A stretch of 64,000 nucleotides of DNA from positions 1-64,000 of the forward strand of contig JAGFNK010000084.1 in the NCBI GenBank assembly GCA_025769875.1. The letters run 5' to 3'. Below, piece by piece: positions 45,134 through 57,135 of the stretch (its first letter is position 1; the number at the start of each line of letters is the position of its first letter). A program made the translations under genes and the position numbers. The DNA is from Russula earlei. Its lineage: Eukaryota; Basidiomycota; Agaricomycetes; Russulales; Russulaceae. Below the pieces are notes generated by a model. It was not told the DNA's origin and ran no database searches. It saw nothing but the letters and a program-made list of their open reading frames with translations.

Positions 45134-47603
45134 TCATACCACAGAAAGGCCAAGGACTTTACGGATATCTTCAATTACCGCGCTGGTTGCTCGCAGCACA
45201 TCCAATGCGGTATATTCATCCTTCAGGGAGATCTTTTGCGGGGGCCCGCCAGCCGTTAGATGTTTCATGTGGCCATCACCAGCACAATGGAGACGTTCCC
45301 AGTCGGCGCGGGTGGTCGACTTCACAACAAACTCCCTGTGGCGCACGACTTGCTTGATGGCCTCGATGAGGGCAGTGGCTGTGAGCAACGACACAGGGAA
45401 ACGCAACATACTCGGCCCTACTCGTCTAAGAGGGACGGCCGGTTGTTACTGAGCAGGAGTAGCACGTACACTGCGCCGCAGCGAGAAGCTGTTTCCACGT
45501 CTCGCCGAGCACTTCCTCCCAAGCATTCTCAGATCCCAATGCTTCTTGCAGTGTTGGGACTGCCACTCGCAATTCATCGAGATAGGCTTGCGGAGTCGGC
45601 ATGCAGAGGTTGTATGAGAAGTGTTCAAGCAATTGGCGTTGAGCCCCCTGAGAGATTTCAGGGAGCTGCAAACCCTCTTCCTAACATACACACCTCAAGA
45701 TCCTTAAGGCACATGTTGTGGTGAGCCAGCGCCAAGAAATGATTCCCAAAGATAGGCTTCAGAGGGGGATAGGTGTCTCGATGCATCTGTATAAAATGGC
45801 ATTTTAAACGGACGAAGCATAGGAGAACTGCGACTCGCGATACCTTCACGGCAAGAGCAATTGCCGCGACAGCATAGTCCCAGATGGCCACGGTTTCACC
45901 TTCCTTCAGTTCCTCGCAGCGCCCCTTGTCTGCCTGATCTACTTCAATAGGAGCGTTTGAGTCTTCTTTCGCTGGAAAGAAGATAAACGAAGAAAATATA
46001 AGTGCAGCGAAGAATCGCGAATCATGGTGACCTGTCAGTTGTTCATACAGATCATAAGAATGTTGCCTTTGTCTGATCGACCTGGCTGATGGACACCCCC
46101 TTGGTGGTTCTACCTGCATTCCAAGGAAGGGTGAGGACGACATCTGACTCTTGAGTTGCGAAGATATGCACCGTGAGTATCCACAAGATAACATCCGTAA
46201 CAAGGGTGTCGTGAGACGCGCGATCATGGGTGGCAAGGGCACTTGTCCCTTCTTCTTTCCCGCAATAGAGGACCTCCTTCCTCAGCAGCGAGTTGAGGCG
46301 GGCTTCTGCCGCGTCACGACTACCAGAAAAATTCCGCGGGATATCAGCTTGGTGAAAGTCTCGCGGTTCGAGGATAGGGATCCAACTAAGATCGAGACTT
46401 GGACCACGATCCGGGACTGGGACGACCATTTCGGGAGGCAGGTCAAGAGAAAGAGAGGGACCTGGGCTATAATCCGAGATCGGTGTCGCTATTTCGGTAG
46501 GCGTGTAGGACAAGACAGATCCTGCCGAACAGGCGGAATGGGAGGGGTAAAGCGCCGCGGCTTCGAAGGCTTGTCCATCCTAGAGCGAATGAGAAAAAGT
46601 GAGACATCAGATATCCTATGTGACCGAACTGTACCACATCGCTCCCGTCTTGTGCCATGCCAAGGTCAGAACTTTGTCGAGTCTGAAGTGGCCATGATTT
46701 TGAACGTATATTATTTATATCCGATGGTGCCTGGGAGTCCGCTCGAGCAGACACTGCAGAGGACTGTGGTCGATCCGAGGCGTCGCATTTTCGCTTCTTG
46801 AGAGGTGGATCGCACATGTCCAGAATGCTAGAGCGTGACGACACACGGTAAGCACAGTCCGATGCGGACACGTAAGTGGCTGAAGGATCTCCATTATGGA
46901 CGAGAGTTGTGGCAGGGATTTGGGGGCCTCCATCAGTCGCAGATTGTGCTTTCCTTTTGTTCCGTCTTGAATCGTTCCCAGTGTCATAAGAGACTGGAGC
47001 AAGAGCGCTGCCATCCGATGTCCTGCTGACGAGCGATGAAGTTCCTCGCAGTTTTCTGGGAGGAAATGTCGAGTCACGGCCATGTTTCGATAGCGCCGAC
47101 AGCGGGACTACATCGTGACCTATGGAAACTGTTTGGGACTCCGGATCAGGGACGGCGTCGATGGAACCTGGATGTATGCATGGCATAATTCTGGAGCGGT
47201 ACCGTTGATCTGCAGCCCGTCGCGAGGGGTGGTTCAAGCGATGAATAAAGGAAGCATGATCAGAGATCGGTTTTGCGAGGTGAGCTGCATTTCCAAATTG
47301 AGGACGATGAGCGCTTATAGTATACGAAGGAGACGACTCTCTTGCAGGAGATCCGTAGGGGGAACTAGACGCAGCAAAAGAAAGGTCTGGGGTGCTCGTG
47401 GCCGCGACGGCGGAGAGTTCTCCAGGATATTCGTCCGACTGAGCGGACTGAGAAAGGATTCCGTTCTCTTGATCTAAACTGCTTTCTAGAACGCCTTCAT
47501 CGGAGGTCAACGTTTTGGGGTCAAGGAAAGGCCTAAACTTGCGAGTGGCTGAGAAAGAGGCATGGGAGTAGTCACCCTCAACCTCGGACCTATTTGTGGG
47601 CAT
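45134..47603 (-). CDS. Cyclin-box-like protein with disordered N terminus
   Basis: The first ~330 residues (MPTNRSEVEGDYSHASF onward, to about 46,600) are Ser/Pro-rich with a basic KKRKCD stretch that could be a nuclear signal. After an intron comes SLDLSWIPILEPRDFHQ with SRDAAEARLNSLLRKEV. The folded region has VAIWDYAVAAIALAVK, then MHRDTYPPLKPIFGNHFLAL, then after an intron LPEISQGAQRQLLEHFSYNL and PTPQAYLDELRVAVPTL, a pattern like the alpha helices of a cyclin box (helix ending in PTP then YL). The end is LRFPVSLLTATALIEAIKQVV to TGA near 45,134. A one-base break may occur near 45,410. A regulatory role with a kinase would be expected of a cyclin; this is inference from pattern, not proof. 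The region 44,430-45,130 shows nothing convincing. Confidence 0.5.
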
Positions 47604-48037
47604 GCCACGAAGCGTCTATATGCGCGATAGTAAGACCGGATGAGTATCTCGATCCGCGCCAGTCCAGAAGCGATCACGACGTAGTGGGTCAGAAACGAGA
47701 CGCTGCAGATGTTGAAAATACAACTTGGGTGTTGTCCTAATTTTCTTCTGTAGCACAAGCGCAGGAGATGCAGCGATCTCAGTTGTTAGCTGCAGGTCGG
47801 TAATTTACCGCATATCATATACACGTGATGGGTACAGTTTCTTGCAAGTCCCGTGACTCGTTCCGCACTTTTCGTTGCAACTCGTATCTGTCTGCGATAG
47901 AAGAAGGATTGCATTGGGGTTATCTGGGTACGTTTGTGGTTCAGCTAATATACAGTTCGAACGTCGCGTAGCATGCCCGAATACCGGAGACGGAAAGACC
48001 ATTATAGAAGAGACCGTACTTGTAGGCTGTTTCAACT

Positions 48038-51000
48038 TCATGGAATGACGAGCTTGAGATCGACCTCCAACTTGTCGTCGACAATCTCCGCGAGCGTGGA
48101 ATGCGATGCGAGAATCTCTGACCATTCGGCGCCTGTCTGTTTGAAGAAAGTGCCAGCAGTGCGCGCGCGCTTGGTGTCTTCCGGCTTGAGCACTCCGGCG
48201 ATACTCCAACGTAATGCGAGTAGCCGCATCGCGGTAACCTCCTCAACTAAAAAGCTGGTCAATACACAGTATTGACGAGCGGAAGCGGCATACCTGAAGT
48301 GATGGCTAGCTCCTTGCCATCCGGCGATTCTTCGTGTATGCTGACGTTGACCCTAACCTTCGCACTCTTGGTGCTGAGGCTCTGTGGCTTCTCGTCGTCA
48401 TGAGAAAAAGTCAGCTTGGTCGGTGATTGCATGGCTTACTCTACTAAGCATATTATTCAATTTTGCCATGCGCTCCTTGTCCTTGTTGAACGCAGCGGTT
48501 AGTTCCGACTGCCTCTGCGTCCATTCAGCATCAAGCTGGACGGAGGAGTTTCAGCGCTAAGATTAAATGACATGTGAACAACCGAGCTCACGTGAAGCGA
48601 TTTGAAGCAATCACGGATAAGCGTTTCTGCCTCCCCAAATTCTTCGACTGTATCGTTCGTGCTAAAATTTCTCAGGTCGAAAGTCTTTAGTTCAAAGACA
48701 GCCTTGGTAGCGGCCTGTAGCGCATCCAACGTTTTGCCGAATGCCCTGGTTCAGGTGTCTACATCGGGTCGTTTCGGAGGACAAGCGTACAACTTACTCC
48801 TCGAGAGCGTCGTAATTCTCGACAGCGACAGTAGAATCCCCAATGGCGTTGAATCTATCCGCTAAAAAGCGGCAGAGCATGACAAGGGCGAAGGCTTGAG
48901 CCTGAAACGGCCGACGGATGTGACCCGCTTGCTTCATGAGACCCACGTAAGATCCTGGCAATGCCAGCTTGCCAAGTCTCTGCGTTGGCATGTAAGAAGT
49001 CTGCCCAAAGAGGTACAGGCCGAGACGCACCTTGAGCGTCTCAATAAACGTGTCATATTTCCCTTGGGCAATTTGGGGTAAGCTAGGCAGGCCCACGTCT
49101 ATGCCTTCCAAGACTTCTATGAGCCTGGGTAACGTCAGGCCGAATCTCTCCCAGGAACGAAAAAGAGGATACACACTCCAAAGCCACTTTCCAAACGTGC
49201 TTCGACTTCAAGTGATTGAGAATATCGTTTCCAAGGGAGGCGGACTCCACCATCTCTATTACACCCTCGACCACCATACTTGTTTGGATTGTGATGACTG
49301 TGAGCCACTGCGCACGTAAGTCTAGGAACACTCTTCTTGTAGATGTGAGCTTACGTCTGGAGAAGACCCGTTGATGACTTTAGCCTGTAGCATGTTCAAA
49401 GAGGTCTCCACTTCTTGTACGTGGGGAGGGAACCTGTGAGTCAAAGTCAATAACTATAAAAAGAATACTTTAACACATACTTATCGGGATCTTCGGAGAT
49501 TAAGGTCTGTACTGTGGTTCTCATTTCGCCAAGAAGTGTCAGGTCGTCATAGATTTGTGCTTCCCTATGTTCGCGTTTCCGAGAGTCGGTATTTGGGTCA
49601 TCGAAAAGTTCCTAAGCAGCAGTGAGACCGTACACGATAGCATGCAGTGGAAGAGTGCATACCACGAGTTCCTGACGCGAGTCGAAACCATCAAGGGCTT
49701 TGGATAACTCCTTTCTGTTGCTAGCCCAGTTCTCAGCTGATGAGACGCACTCTTCGACAGAACCGGTGTTAGCGAAGTATCGAGCTTTCTCATCTTCAGT
49801 GAAGGCGAGCAGCGTGAACAAGATTCTGGGAAACGGAGTTCATGTCAGAGCACATATGCTAAAAGCAGGACGAAACGGGACTTGCTCCTCTAATGGTTCA
49901 ATGGCATTCGTGAACCTCTCGAAGCTGTCCCAATCTCCGGTGGCGCTGTTCTCCACTTTGGCGATGTACTCGTTTATCGCATTGACAATGTCACGTGCGC
50001 GTTCCACCGCCATGAACGAGACCTGCGTGTTGCGGCGGAAGGTCACAACGTCACGTCCAACGGCCTGGACGAGATATTTGACCGCCTCAGTGGCAGCGGG
50101 CCCACCACTCCCGAGATCTGTGAGACTGAGGGGCTCTCTAAGAGGGACATGGCTCCCTGAACTATAGGGAGCATCTCCGCTGTTCAGAACGGCCTCCTCC
50201 TCATCCTCGGGGGTATCCTCCCAGAGGATAGGTAGGGCTTCCACCTCCATTGTACTCGGGGGTTCGGGTTCTTCCGAAATGTTCGGGAGCTGGTCGCGTC
50301 CTGGTGACGCGAGGGGCTGTTGGATAACGGCCGTGGTCTCAGCCGGGGGGATGCCACGTGTGGTAAGGCTATGAGCGTCCTTGGACTGAGTATCGTTTGC
50401 AAAACTTCGGCTAGAATCTTCGCTATTGAGGGATACGGTCGCGGAGCTACCTACGGAGAGTGAGGGCGAATTGTCCCTTGATGTCGAAGCAACGGGTGCG
50501 ATTGTGACCTCGATGTGCTGGTCACGTACTAAGGGCTGAATGAACTGTTCGACAATCTCAGTGGCAGTGGGGTCACCACTCGCATGGCTGGCGAATGTCG
50601 GAGGGTCGTTCTCTTGGCCGTCATTAGCTGGTGGTTGATCAGGGTCCTCGTCGTCAGTGAACTCAGAATTTGAGTCATCAGAAGGTGCTGGCGAGCTCTC
50701 CCTCGAAGCAGCTGCATCTACTGTGTCTGGGGTTTTAGTGGGCCGACCACGTCCTGCGTGTGTTGATCGATCGTCGGTCTTAGCAGCCAGGGTGATGCCA
50801 CTCCCAGTATTTGGGACACCATAACCTGCTGACAATCGGCGGGGATCGCCGCTTTCGGCGGATCTACTCGAAGATGGGACCGAAGTGGGAGCAGAAAGAG
50901 CCTCCCTCGAGGCAGTGACAGGTGGAGCCTCCTGCGACGCGGTGACATATGGATTCTCCGGCGACGCGGTCGTGTAGAGCTTGTTGATGGCTTCGATGGG

Positions 51001-51237
51001 TTGAGTGCGTCCTACGGCTTGGGTGGATTGTTTACTAGCGTAGGTAGGGGTGGTTGTGCCACTCCGAGAAGTGGAGGTACCAACGAGCGCCGGGGTTTGA
51101 GTATAGCTGGCTGAACGTGTACTATAGACTGGTCCAGGCGCGGAAGAGGTCGCTGAGTGCGCAGGCGAATTCTCCCTACGAGTCGTCGCCGAAGAACCAG
51201 CCGTGTTTGTACGGTTGCCACTCTCGAAGCGCGACAT
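48038..51237 (-). CDS. Unrecognised protein: long disordered N terminus and helical C-terminal half
   Basis: Exon 1 (51,237-49,886) starts MSRFESGNRTNTAGSS and encodes about 440 residues rich in Ser, Thr, Pro and acidic residues, with repeated SRE(N/S)SP and SRDNSP phrases, then a helical part (VKYLVQAVGRDVVTFRRN). A GC-AG intron (49,885-49,826) joins to ILFTLLAFTEDEKARYFA. Later exons include ELFDDPNTDSRKREHREAQ, VQEVETSLNMLQAKVINGS, LTVITIQTSMVVEGVIEMV, LPRLIEVLEGIDVGLPSLPQ and DALQAATKAVFELKTFDLRN, ending near 48,038 with DDKLEVDLKLVIP. I recognise no family. Alternating helices and a few possible coiled coils suggest a structural or signalling protein. Some exon borders are uncertain. The region 47,610-48,030 holds no recognisable gene. 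Confidence 0.55.
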
Positions 51238-51299
51238 GATAACGTTCAAGAGGAATGAACGAAGGCGAAGGTTGGAGGACGAGAACAGTTCATGCTAAG

Positions 51300-52350
51300 A
51301 GGGCTATTTAACGCACGGTGCAACCAACACGAGGGATGTCATAGAACCTCGCCATGGAATCCACAGTCGAAGTGGGGAAAGTGCGGCGGACGCCGCGTGC
51401 GCGGAGTGATATGATGTGTAGGGCGGCAATTATGAAAAGCATGATCTGGGGGGTGCTGTACCTGGGAGCTATTCTAGCCTCAACAGGGCATTGGATGCGT
51501 AAGTGCGAACCTGGATCCAGTGCACATACTTTCGTGTCTGCGCGAGCAAACGACGTCGGAGGGAAAGAAGGGGTACGTTGGAGGCCCACGTGGAGGAGTT
51601 TCAAAATCGAGTGCCATGACCAGTAGGAATATCAGCCGGTATCAAGGCGAGGCAAAGGGGCCGTGGTCGCGAGGCTACTGCTGGGGCAATGTTTTACGAG
51701 ATGACGCGGTCACCGAAGTCAAAGCTAGTCAAGAAGTCACTCAACATTGCCGAAGGGTGCATTCGGGCAAGCTTCGATCGCGCAACGCACCCTGAACTCG
51801 ATCAAAGCCAATAACATCCTGTCGGTGGGAGAGCATTAAACTACTTGTGTGGGATAATAAAAGTTCGTGTCTTGAGTCCGGAAAAATATGAGTCGGTTCG
51901 GATCAAACATGAAAGCAGCACGGAAACCGCATGTTGGCCCCTCTCAAGGCCACAAGGTAAAAGGTCACCTACCACGTGGGCATCATATTGTAGATAAAGA
52001 ACGGCAATTTCCGGGTTGAGGACGACGTACAGTCCATAAAACCTGAGGTAGATAATTGGAAGTGGAACTGTGGCGAAGAATGTGTGTTGAACATCGCATC
52101 CGAGTCGGGCAGTGATCATAAAATGCTTCATATCAGTGGTCATAAGATGTTTATGACCCAGCCGATCGCTGAAAAACTTGTCAACAGCGGACAGAGGGGA
52201 GTCGCCAAGGAGTCCAATGCCGTTACCATTCTCCTCAGCTGTGCTCAAAGTCCTACTCGTTCCATACTTGTTGGTACCGGTTACCAACAATCTTTTCTAC
52301 TCCATCTTGTTGATACCGCTACAGCTTTCGTCTCAAACCCACTCATAAAA
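51300..52350. other. Region without a recognised gene
   Basis: Short frames occur on both strands (for example 51,354-51,626 plus and 52,290-51,841 minus), but none has a family signature, consistent splice sites or a convincing composition. It holds the upstream regions of the genes on either side. Confidence 0.5.
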
Positions 52351-52353
52351 TCG

Positions 52354-52687
52354 ATGCGTACCTCCTTTGTTTTCGCCGTCTTCTGCCTCATCGTTGGTGT
52401 CGCTCCGTCGCTTGCACTATCTTCAAATTTTGTCAGGTAGACCCACCTCTTCGAGCTCCGTCGCATCCAGAGCTGATACGCCCGCTCTTAGTGAGCCTAA
52501 TCATGGGCTTGTACATAGGGGATTCGGACATTCCTCCAAACAGCACTCACCGCAGGCGGGAAATGCACTGAACCAGTGGCCGACGGCGTCGGCCAAGACT
52601 AGGGCTCCGTGCCGTTACCGTAACTTACAGCCATGCTACTATAATTGTACAGGTCCTGTTACTATACTGTTGGTCAGAAAATACTAA
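52354..52687 (+). CDS. Candidate small secreted protein
   Basis: MRTSFVFAVFCLIVGVAPSL is a typical signal peptide, followed by ALSSNFV. A stop then occurs at 52,438, but one base out of frame the reading continues as RPTSSSSVASRADTPALSEP and a Ser/His/Gln-rich stretch, ending with a Cys-containing block (APCRYRNLQPCYYNCTG). A one-base indel or a small intron near 52,430 would join the two. The stop codon of the second part overlaps the inverted repeat of the element starting at 52,684. No family is recognised. Confidence is limited by the frame break. Confidence 0.4.
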
Positions 52688-53754
52688 CCCTGCCATGTAG
52701 TTCGGACAGGCACCCTTGTTCAGACAGTCACACATGTCACAGGCTTGTTTGTAACTCTGCCAAGCCAAGATGTAACTCTGCTCGGCCCCTACCTCCCCCA
52801 ATCTCGCTGTGGGGAATCTGCACTTATCTCTCAGAGAGTTGATGTCGGCCACCTTTCTTTCCCCCAGTGTGCCCACAATGGCAATGAGCACGGTCACGGC
52901 TACAGCCCTGGTCATGGGAGTGCAGCACCTTTACTCAAGCTGAATGAGACTGAAGTGCTTCTGCACCATGCACCAACTCCGCTTTGGTGTGTCCAGGGAT
53001 GCATGAGTGAGAAAGAGCAGGGCTGTTGGACCAGTAAGTGGACATTGACTGAGGGACCGGAGGTGAGAGAAAGAAAGGGAGAGAGCTGGTATTGTGCAGG
53101 GTTGTTTGGATTCAGGCAAAGACAGATGGATGAGAGGGGAGAAAGAAAAGATTCTTATTCTGAACTATTTTACTACAGAGTAGCTAAGTGTTTTATGTAC
53201 AGGAATGAAGAACAAAGGGAGGGGAAGTGATGAAAGGGAATTTGAAAGGGAATTTGAGGCTGGCCGAGGTGGTCAAGGTGGTGGCAAAGGACCTGCGACG
53301 TGATCGTGTCGAGTGGGTTGTGGCGTGTGTGCATAGTCAGTGGCGAAGGCTGGGCTGGACGAAGTGGTGAGGGCTTGGTGAGGCAGTCAAGATCTTGTCA
53401 TTGGGTGCGAGGTGGTAGTGTGGGCATGTGGTCAGTGGCGGTCGGTGGCGAAGGATGAAAGCAATGGCGCATCACGTCCATCGCAGTTCCACACGTAATT
53501 CTGACCAGCAAGTGTATCTAACCTATTTTGGAGCCATAGAAACTCTGATGCGGCATTGGTTGGCAGGCGTGACCAACTGCTATTTTCTTGATCTCAACAA
53601 ACCACAATGGCATTCAGCAAAAAAATCTATTGGATACATTGAGATACAGTATAATAAGTGCTATGAGAATTTTTATGCTGATTGAGCTTGGATTGAGGGA
53701 GAGATCTCAAGTGTCCGAACAAGGGTACCTGTCCAAACTACATGGCAGGGTTAG
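52684..53754. mobile_element. Non-autonomous inverted-repeat DNA element flanked by TA
   Basis: A 43-bp terminal inverted repeat starting CTAACCCTGCCATGTAG lies at 52,684-52,726 and inverted at 53,712-53,754. The two arms differ at three places, all C/T or G/A transitions. TA flanks both ends (52,682-52,683 and 53,755-53,756), as for Tc1/mariner-type insertion. The 1071-bp body has no transposase motif; an open stretch at 52,745-53,230 shows no recognised family. Inside, 53,026-53,160 matches 23,572-23,715. Confidence 0.75.
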
Positions 53755-53960
53755 TATACATGGAAGACAGCCATATTGGATATGGCCATGTGCCATACTC
53801 AGCCATACAATGATGGGTGAAAATGGCCATTGATGGCAGTACTGTGGGTCACTGGAAACTTGGCAGTTTTCTACTATCTTGGTGATTTCATTTTCCCCTG
53901 TATTCACTCAAACAACACCATTCAAAACCTTGTAGTTATATTATTGAGTACACCAGGCAC

Positions 53961-54000
53961 ACCAGTCTTGACCAGTCTTGACCAGTCTTGACCAGTTTTT
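53961..54000 (+). repeat. Short tandem repeat of ACCAGTCTTG
   Basis: Three perfect 10-bp copies and one degenerate copy in a row. The neighbouring region to 54,140 has further scattered CAGTC words. No function is apparent. Confidence 0.9.
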
Positions 54001-54145
54001 ATCAGTCTTGAAAGTTGATGTGACTGTGACTGGACATTCTACAATCCAGTTTGACCTTAACTGAAAGTTCACTCATGATCAGTCAGGTCAGGTTCAGTCA
54101 AGCAGTTTTTTTGCAGTCAATGTGACCTGACCTGAAAGCACTAGA

Positions 54146-54490
54146 TGACTCATCCATCAATTGTGCTTGATAACAAGGTTATGACTTGTTCCCTATTTAG
54201 CAGTTCCCTTGTAGTATATAAACACTCAATAAAGTAGTGGACAGTCTTCAGACTGTCCATTTGATTTGCGGCACTCTATTACCAAGGGTACTCCTTTGGG
54301 ACCACCCTATCTAGTATACTCTGGCTCTCTCCCTCTGTGATCATCTCTCACAACCAGTACCAGTTCCATTCTGGTACTTGTTACTCATTTGGACTGTGCT
54401 CCTCACCAACTTCGTCCTTGAACTCAGTTGACTCATCTCTGAGCTCTTACCTTGCTCTTGAACTGGATTGTTCAATAGTGAGTCTCAACA
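54146..54490 (+). repeat. LTR-7, right part
   Basis: Matches, inverted, 59,000-59,335. It has a TATA-like GTATATAAACACTC near 54,217 and ends GTGAGTCTCAACA at 54,490. Its left boundary is unclear. The chromovirus pol begins only about 50 bp downstream, without gag or protease, so the LTR and pol are joined by a deletion or come from different elements. Confidence 0.65.
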
Positions 54491-54540
54491 CCCATCCCCT
54501 CAGCAACCCCACCTAAGATCCAAATTGCATGCCTCAGGAC

Positions 54541-57135
54541 AACAATCATTCCCCCTGAATATTCACGTCATCAGAAAGTCTTCTCAGAAGAAGCAGCCAA
54601 ACAACTCCCACCCAGTCAAGGAGAACTCAACTTCAGAATCACCCTGAAACCTGATGCCCCCAAATTCCTTGATTGCTGAACTTACCCAATCCCCCAGAAT
54701 GAAAAACAAGAATTGTCTAGACAAATACAGGAAGACTTAGCCAAAGGTTTCATCAAAGATGGTGTTTCAGACTTTGTTTCCCCCATTTTCTTTGTCCAAA
54801 AGAAAGACAGCACCACCCCACGAATGGTAGTTGACTACCAAAAACTCAATAATGCCACAGTCCCTGACTATCATGCCTTACCAAATATGGAGGAACAATT
54901 ACACTGATTAAGGGGCAAAACCACCTTCAGCAAGTTCAATGTTAGAGTGTGATACAATAATATCCTAATACATCCAGATGACCAGCACAAGAGCACCTTC
55001 AAGACCCAATTTGGGACTTTTATGCCCATGGTGATGGGTTTTGGCTTTACCAATGCCCCCACAGCCTTCCAATGAGCAATGAACCATACCCTCTGACCCT
55101 GGCTCCTCAAATACCCAGAAAACACCTGTAACTATCTAGATGATGTGGCAATAGCCACAGGATCAGGAGAGGAGCACCTTCACTGACAAATCACACATGA
55201 GTTTCTTGACCTCCTCAAAAGGGACTCTTATTTTCTAAAAGTGTCCAAATGTGCCTTTGAACAGAAAGAAATTAACTTCTTAGGCTTCTGGATCAACCAA
55301 GGAACCCTCAAGATTGACCCAGTCAAGATGGACAGTCTCAAAAATTGGCTGAGACCCCCCAATAACCTGAAACAAGTACAACAAATCATGGGTGCCCTCA
55401 ACTACCAATGACCATTCATCTGAGATTTTGCCAAAATAGCTTGCCCCATCTTTTCCACGATTAAAAAGGGGACTCCCTTCTCCTGGACCCCAGAAGTGAC
55501 CACTGCCTTGGAAACCCTGATATTGGCAGTTTGTGAGGACCTTGAACTCTACACTGCCAACCCTGACCTTCCATACAAATTAGAAACTGATGCCTTACAA
55601 TTCACCACCAGGGCAATCCTATTTCAAAGGGACTTAAGGGGAAAAAGGAAAAAGATCAGTAACATGTCACACACATTCAATGAAGCAGAAAGGAACTACC
55701 CAGTCTGGGATAGGGAATCCCTGGCCCTAATCCTTGCACTCCAACATTGGCAGACCTACTGGTCAGAACCAAACATCCTATCAAAATCTTCACAGACCAT
55801 GCCAACCTTGCCCACTACCAACTCCCCCACAAGATCAACTGAAGAATTGCAGGGTATATCTCCACACTTTCAGACTACCACTTTGAAATTCATCACAAAC
55901 CAGGAGTTTCTAATTGAGCAGATGCCCTCTCACAATGCCCAGATCTCAATGACAGGTTGGGAGATAACCAAAACATCATAGCACTCCCTGATAAACTCTT
56001 CATCCACATGCTCCACACCAAAGACCTTTACACCCAAGTACTCACAGAACAAAAGAACTGACAATCAGATCTACTTATGTGGAAGGTTAAACACAACCTC
56101 CAAGAAGAAGACAGTGCACTATTCAAGAATGGAAAACTGGTTGTGCTGTACCAAGAACCCCTTTTACAAAAGATTCCACACACCTACCATGACAGCATTC
56201 TCAGTGGACATACAGGAAACACCTGGACCTTATATTCAGTCCAAGAGTCCTTTTGGTGGCCTAAAATGGGTTACATCATCTGAGACTACATCCGTGAATG
56301 TGCCACTTGTCAAGCCAACAAGTCTTCCACACACCCCACTTGTTCCCCAATTCACCCCATTCTCCCTGAATTTCAGAAACCCTTCCAAACCTTAGCCATT
56401 GATTGGATCATTGACCTTCCCCTATTGGAAGGGTACAACACAATCATGACTATCACTGATCACGACTCCACCAAAGTAGCAATATTCATACCTTGCTGTA
56501 AGGACATGGGGACCCTAGAAATGGCTAAATTATTTTTACGACACACCTTCCCATGGACTGAGGTCCCTTCCAAAATCATCTCCAATCATGACTCTCACTT
56601 CACCTCCAAACTGTTTTGGGAAATCTCTTGAATCCTGGGAATCAATCAGAACCTAAGTACCACCAATCACCCTCAAACTGACAGGCAGTCAGAAAGGACC
56701 AATCAAACCCTAGAAATGTACCTACACATTTACACTGGTGAAAAACAAGAAGAATGGGCACACTGGCTCCCCATAGCCCAGTATCATTTCAACACCCACA
56801 AATCCACAACCACCAAATGAACCCCCTATGAATTACTCATAGGCTTTAACCCACAAGGACTTGGTACCCAACTAAAGTCCAAATTCCCAGGAATTCAAGA
56901 ATGACTCCAAGCCCTGAATGACATGCAGGAATTGGCTCAAGAAGCAATAAGGAAGACACAAAACAATTGGGTAAAGGAAACTAAGTTCAAGGGGTTCAAA
57001 GAAGGACAGAAAGTTTGGTTGGAGGGCACTATCTCAAAAACCCCCCATCAGTTTCAGAAGTTCCATCCCAAACTGTTCAGCCCTTTTCTCATCACCAAGA
57101 GAATTTCCCATGTTGTCTACCAACTCTGCTTACTG
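54541..57135 (+). mobile_element. Chromovirus element 3, pol only, decayed by TGA stops
   Basis: Begins inside the pol linker (RHQKVFSEEAAKQLPPSQGE). Reverse transcriptase: GFIKDGVSDFVSPIFFVQKKD and catalytic YLDD near 55,131. RNase H: VWDRESLALILALQHW. Integrase: DWIIDLPLLEGYNTIMTITDHD, then SERTNQTLEMYL with the catalytic Glu. One frame runs 54,541 to about 55,770 and another from there to 57,135. In these frames all 15 stops found are TGA (54,677, 54,905, 54,950, 55,073, 55,094, 55,184, 55,409, 55,421, 55,840, 55,915, 56,059, 56,281, 56,629, 56,818, 56,902; first base). It ends at YQLCLL, where LTR-6 cuts it before the chromodomain. CpG is very rare. Confidence 0.88.

Noticed and set aside
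54541..57135. Reading TGA as Trp (alternative genetic code or mitochondrial DNA)
   Set aside because: At several of the TGA positions relatives have Arg, not Trp, and the island genes use TGA as a normal stop, for example at 23,967, 26,256 and 40,931.
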